Origin: Pseudofabraea citricarpa
Taxonomy: Eukaryota > Ascomycota > Leotiomycetes > Helotiales > Dermateaceae
DNA length: 64,000 nucleotides
Assembly (NCBI GenBank): GCA_029641185.1
Contig: JAPWGK010000017.1
Coordinates: 558,001-622,000, forward strand
Reading direction: 5' to 3'
Position numbers and translations under genes: made by a program
In this document: piece after piece, positions 59,636 to 64,000 of the stretch
How the letters are laid out: each line of letters opens with the position of its first letter
How positions within the stretch are numbered: position 1 is the stretch's first letter
The notes under the pieces: model-generated
Databases searched by the model: none
The model's input: the letters and a program-made list of their open reading frames with translations, nothing else
Told to the model about the DNA's origin: nothing

Positions 59636-61460
59636 ATGTCGATCAAGCACTTTATCAATGATCCAACTCTCCTCGTTAACTCGGCCCTCCATGCTCTTAC
59701 TCTCACCAACCCCTCAATTGCGCTCGACGTCGAAAACAAAATCATCTATCGCCGTCCTGGTCATGCCTCCCAGGTGTCTATAATTTCGGGAGGGGGCAGT
59801 GGCCACGAACCTAGTTTTGGGGCATTTGTTGGAGATGGAGGTCTCGCAGCGGCTGTTGCTGGCTCCATCTTCGCCTCTCCAAGTTCCGAGCAAATTCGCA
59901 AAGCTGTCATGTCAAGAGTGGACACAGACAAAGGAGTCCTGGTAACAGTCATGAACTATACAGGAGATGTGCTCAACTTTGGTGTTGCCGTAGAGAAAGC
60001 GAAGGCTGCTGGGCTGAACGTGGAGATGTGCGTCGTGGGCGATGATGTTGGCGTGGGACGGAAAGCTGCTGGCAAGGTTGGTAGGAGAGGTATTGCAGGC
60101 ACAGTCCTAGTGCATAAGATTTCGGGAGCCTTGGCAGCACAAGGAGCGAGCTTGAAAGACGTTTACCAAGTTGCCAAATTGACAGCCGATAACTTAGTCA
60201 GTGTTGGAGCAAGTCTCGATCATGTTCATGTGCCAGGCAGAGCGCCTCCGGATCCAAACTCCAGTGAAAAATTGGTCGCCGAGGAGGTCGAGATTGGCAT
60301 GGGAATTCATAATGAGCCTGGAAGTGGAAGAGCAAAAGTCGAATTGCCGGAGCTTGTAAAGCGGATGTTGACCCAGTTGCTAGACACAAAGGACGAGGAC
60401 AGAGCATTCGTCAATGTGAACTCAAATGAGGTTGTTCTTATGATTAACAATCTCGGCGGTGTCAGTGTTCTGGAGCTGGGAGGTATCACTGCAGAAGTTG
60501 TCAGCCAGCTGGAGAAGAGCTACAACATCAAACCTGTTCGAATCTTAGCTGGAACGTACATGACCAGTTTAAATGGATTAGGGTTCAGCATCTCCATTCT
60601 GAATGTTGTCAACACCAATCTTGGTGGGCCAAGCATGATTCAGCTATTGGATGCTCCTTGTGAGGCTGCAGGTTGGGCAGCTCCAATTCGAAAAGAAACC
60701 TGGGAGGCAAAGTCAACACAAACGAGAGAAGACACGGTGGCCACGGAGGAATCAGTTAAGGAGAGCGGGCTGAAAATGGACCCGCAAGTATTACTGGACT
60801 CACTCACCGAAGGCCTGAAGAGAGTGGTTCTTGCTGAGCCAGATGTTACCAAGTTCGACACAATTGTTGGAGATGGTGACGCCGGTCAGACGTTAGAAAG
60901 AGGTGCTAAAGGTAAGTGATTATCTGGCCTACGACGATTGGCAACTACTGACTCCATAAGCGGTTCTGAAAATGCTTACCATAAACAAGCCTACGGGTGA
61001 TGTTGTGGTTGATGTAAGTAGCATTGCTCAAGTGATTGAAAATTCGATGGATGGCACGTCTGGCGCACTTTTTGCCATCTTCCTCAATTCGCTTGTCCAT
61101 GCATTACGCCAACAAGGTCCCGGCGAAGCAACTCCCCAGGTTTGGGCAGCAGCTTTGAAGCTTGCTTCAGTTGCACTTTCTAATTACACTCCTGCAAAAC
61201 CTGGAGATCGTACTTTGGTCGATGCCCTGCATCCATTTGTTGAGACGTTAGGTAGTGCAGGAGACCTTAAGAAAGCCGCAGAAGCGTCGAAAAAGGGTGC
61301 AGAAGGTACCAAAGGAATGAAAGCCAGTCTCGGAAGGACGGTATACATTGGCGGAACTGGATTTGAACAAGTCCCGGACCCTGGTGCGTGGGGGTTGAGC
61401 GAGTTGTTTCTTGGCTTTGCCGGATTAAAATCCGTGGAGCCTGATTATGAAATGGTATGA
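59636..61460 (+). CDS. DAK1: Dihydroxyacetone kinase (ATP-dependent, DAK type)
   Basis: Two exons, 59636-60911 and 60961-61460; 591 aa. The N-terminal DhaK domain contains IISGGGSGHEPSFGAFVG (His57, substrate-pocket His) and GIHNEPGSGRAK (His225, the His that binds dihydroxyacetone as a hemiaminal). The C-terminal DhaL domain (~395-591) has the ATP/Mg site IVGDGDAGQTLERGAK, which is split by the intron, plus MDGTSGALFAIFLN and ALHPFVETL. It phosphorylates dihydroxyacetone to DHAP with ATP, detoxifying it and using glycerol. Fungi often carry DAK genes for glycerol growth or methylglyoxal/DHA stress. No peroxisome signal is seen (ends DYEMV). Confidence 0.95.
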
Positions 61461-61625
61461 GCGACGGGTATATGATTAGGGATCACGATGAGCCTTGTTT
61501 CCTTGGTGGAATTCTTCAGCGACTTTTTAACGCCTTTGTATTCATTTCCTGATAACCACTATGAGCCAACCCTCTATGACTGCCGTGACCCATCCGTAAT
61601 AACGCGAAGAAAAAAAATTGAAAGC

Positions 61626-62173
61626 TCAGCTGAGGAGCACAAGAATAACTGAATCTCCTCTCAAAAACCTGTCATGAATATTAGCAGGGTGCTTTTTGTC
61701 AAAAACGCAATTCCTTCTCTCATGTCTTCATCGGTCTTTCGCACGTGAGCAACTTACATCTTACTGATGAATCGATCCTTGTTTACTGGTCTTCCCTTCT
61801 TTCCTGCACTCGTTCTTGGTGTCTCGGTCCACATTTCCTTCACATTTTCCAGGACCATATTGCAATGCCTATCAAACGCCTTTACGCGCGCAAGGAGCTT
61901 TCTGTTGTTTCGGCACGAGATCAAGACCTGTGCGTGGGATCTGACTGCCGTTTGAAGGATAGAGAGGGGGCCCGAAGTGAACTCATGCTCCTCGAGTTGC
62001 GCGATCTCGTACTCTCTAGTAAATAATTAGTCGTGTAGATTTGAGCTGGGGCTTTGGGGTTCCGTACGTGAGCTCGTTGCGCGGCTTCGCGAGCAGTTCT
62101 CTGTGAAAATGTTAGTTTGCGCCAACTGAATAGGGAGGTTATATAGTTACGTTATCTTTGCTGAGTCCGCCAT
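61626..62173 (-). CDS. SMD2: Spliceosomal small nuclear ribonucleoprotein Sm D2
   Basis: Four exons: 62173-62151, 62100-62068, 62015-61758, 61668-61626; exact phase joins give 118 aa, the same length as animal SmD2. Short exons hide this gene from simple ORF searches. Sequence: an N-terminal [22 protein letters not shown], Sm1 motif [51 protein letters not shown] and Sm2 motif [20 protein letters not shown] (given here in short motif form: [32 protein letters not shown]). SmD2 is one of the seven ring proteins around U1, U2, U4 and U5 snRNA. It is convergent with DAK (165 bp apart) and divergent from EHD3. Confidence 0.95.
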
Positions 62174-62483
62174 CTTGTCTTCACGTTGATCGTTCTTGAG
62201 ACTCTTTTCCAGAAGCTCGTTGTCGAATGCGATGGCACTAACCAAAACTCGAACGTGTGTAGGCATCAAGTCGTGCGCCTAGGAGATTTCATGCCTTTAA
62301 TCTCGGGCACCAATCACGCCAAAACGCGTCTGGCTGAAAGGGTCGTTGATACAAACACCCTCTGGACGACACCAAAAAAGCCGGATGATACCTCGGGTCT
62401 CCAAAAAAGCTCCATGATAAATGGTATAAGCAGCTCGGCATTCTTTTGATGATCATTCTTTTCCTGCTACCCCTCTTTTCTTG
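62174..62483. promoter_or_regulatory. Bidirectional promoter SMD2 / EHD3
   Basis: 310 bp between two start codons on opposite strands. No TATA box. An open frame here (62186-62449) has no domain. Confidence 0.5.
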
Positions 62484-64000
62484 ATGTTTACTCGATCACT
62501 TTGTGCGAGAGCTGCTCCAGCTGCCCGCTGGAGCTTGAATCGTGCAACAATGCCTCTCAAAGCAAAGGTGATCAATCCAGCATTCACAGGAAGACTACAG
62601 GTACAGAGCCCGATAGGCCTTGTGAGCTCTTCTTCTAACAAGTGTTTTTTTAGATGAGCACAGATGCACCATCAACATCAGAACCACAGCAGACCAAAAC
62701 GACTCAGGTGAAGATGGGCGAGACACCGGAAGATGTTCTTTTCAATACATTATATGGCCTACGAACAATCGAACTCAACCGGCCAAAGAAGCTCCACTCC
62801 CTCGATAAGTCTATGATTATGAAGATTGCGCCTAGGTTGCAAGAATGGGCCAAGTCAGACATGGCCAATGTAATTGTCATCAAAGGCTCCGGACCCAAGG
62901 CATTCTGCGCTGGGGGGGATGTATTAACTCTAGCAAAGGACAACTTGACCGGAGAAGAAGGCCAGCAAAGGTCGGCAGATTATTTTGGACTGGAATACAA
63001 ATTGGACCACCTTATTGCAACGTACAACAAGCCATTTGTTGCACTCTTGGACGGCATCACAATGGGAGGGGGAGTTGGACTGAGCATACACGCCCCTTTT
63101 AGGATCGCAACTGAACGAACACTTTTTGCCATGCCAGAAACTACGATTGGATTCTTTCCGGACGTCGGGGCTTCGTTCTTTCTACCAAGAATGAACGGAG
63201 CGGTTGGCACTTATCTTGCTTTAACCAGCGAGAGACTGAAAGGTGTGAATGCATTCTATGCTGGCATTGCAACACACTACATTCACTCGACTTCGCTGCC
63301 AGCCTTGGAGTCTCGTTTGGCAGAACTCAGATTTAGTGATCTTGACACACTCAGGGAAAAAAACGACCTAATCGATTCCACGATTGAAGAATTCTGCACC
63401 GGGCTACCACATGACGAACCTATGCTCATTAGCGGCGAGTTACGAGATGCTATTGATCGTTGCTTCAGTCAGAATAACGTACCAGCAATTATCGAGGCTC
63501 TTAAAGCTGAAGAGGGAACAACAAAAGCTTGGGCGGAAGAGACCCTTGCCACATTGCACAAACGGTCTCCAACGTCTGTATACGTAACGTTACGTCAAAT
63601 GCGCCTTGGGCGGAATTGGGGCATTCGAGAAACTTTTGAGAGAGAGCATCAAATCGCCGCTAAGTTTATGCGCCACCCCGATTTTACAGAAGGTGTGCAC
63701 GCCTTGCTCGTCAGAAAGGACAAGCCTCAGTGGCAGCCAGCGACACTCGAAGATATCAAACCAGAGGACAATATCGCAGATCCGTTCTTCGAAGTTGAGG
63801 GGGAGAAAATCGAATTTTGGAATAATTCCGGCTTTAGTGTTTACCCACACGAAAAATACAGTATTCCACGTGAAATCGATGTGAAGACGTTTGTTGATGC
63901 GGGTGCGAAAAACCAAAAGGCAGTGATTGAGCACTTTGTGCAGGAAAGAGAAGGAAAGCAAGGTGTCGAGGCAGTGGTCAAAGAGATCCTGCAGAGAAGA
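62484..64000 (+). CDS. EHD3: 3-hydroxyisobutyryl-CoA hydrolase, EHD3 type (3' truncated by window)
   Basis: Exons 62484-62600 and from 62654 to the window end; the frame is open at the last base, ~488 residues visible. A basic, acid-free N-terminus (FTRSLCARAAPAARWSLNRA) suits mitochondrial import. It then has the enoyl-CoA hydratase/isomerase fold: TIELNRPKKLHSLD, VIKGSGPKAFCAGGDV, FVALLDGITMGGGVGLSIHAPFRIATE, TLFAMPETTIGFFPDVGASFFLPR and late HPDFTEGVHALLVRKDKPQW. The GGGVGLS loop with the PETTIG Glu and FPDVG Asp matches hydrolases of this family, which free 3-hydroxyisobutyrate in valine breakdown. Beyond the hydrolase core the protein runs on ~100 residues, as in fungal Ehd3 copies described as mitoribosome small-subunit protein mS47. 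Confidence 0.9.

Noticed and set aside
1..64000. CRISPR array, rRNA genes, prophage or bacterial operons
   Set aside because: Introns and fungal families throughout; no regularly spaced repeats and no rRNA signatures.

Overview
This is nuclear DNA from a filamentous ascomycete (Pezizomycotina). The evidence is dense genes on both strands, short 45-110 nt GT-AG introns with CTAAC/CTAAT-type branch sites, fungus-specific families (Zn2Cys6 regulator with a fungal regulatory domain, PTH11/rhodopsin-type receptor, 2EXR protein, CBM1 module) and a tRNA-Lys with an intron. The carbohydrate esterase with a CBM1, the secreted sedolisin and the small secreted Cys-rich peptide suggest a plant- or litter-associated fungus. 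A leotiomycete would fit, but the order cannot be fixed by reading alone. I rebuilt the gene models by hand from splice signals. In every multi-exon model the exon phases sum to an intact frame.

Layout. 0-11 kb is mostly housekeeping: 3' part of VAC8 (vacuolar armadillo protein), then a divergent mitochondrial pair (IMP1-type inner-membrane protease / mitochondrial IF-3), eIF2B delta, a small complex I subunit, a Shg1-type COMPASS subunit with a very long RS/RD tail, and an ATG22-type vacuolar effluxer. 11.7-15.5 kb holds the most unusual gene, a 1064-residue protein joining an N-terminal ubiquitin-like-looking region, a vWA domain with an intact MIDAS and a C-terminal E2 ubiquitin-conjugating domain with its catalytic Cys. 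16-20.3 kb is a divergent short-chain dehydrogenase / Zn2Cys6 regulator pair. 21-23 kb is a secreted CE1 esterase with a CBM1. 23-26 kb is a large orphan membrane protein. 27.8-28.7 kb is a frameshifted NmrA-like pseudogene. 29.7-42.5 kb carries a small single-pass membrane protein, a PTH11-like receptor, a 2-oxoglutarate/Fe(II) oxygenase, a sugar transporter of the major facilitator superfamily and a long-chain acyl-CoA synthetase. 43.9-55.2 kb carries an 8-Cys secreted peptide, a sedolisin, tRNA-Lys(CTT), a two-module secreted Cys-rich protein, a ferroportin-family transporter and a small two-pass membrane protein. 55.6-56.8 kb is a 2EXR gene broken by two in-frame TAG codons. 58.4-64 kb returns to housekeeping: exosome CSL4, dihydroxyacetone kinase, SmD2 (four exons, two very short) and the start of an EHD3-type 3-hydroxyisobutyryl-CoA hydrolase.

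How the genes work together. There is no operon-like cluster. The clearest links are shared promoters: IMP1/mtIF3 (151 bp), complex I subunit/Shg1 (319 bp), dehydrogenase/Zn2Cys6 regulator (622 bp), ferroportin/two-pass protein (858 bp), CSL4/DAK (563 bp) and SmD2/EHD3 (310 bp). The vWA-E2 fusion is the best candidate for an under-described system; family assignments are by eye and no database search was run.
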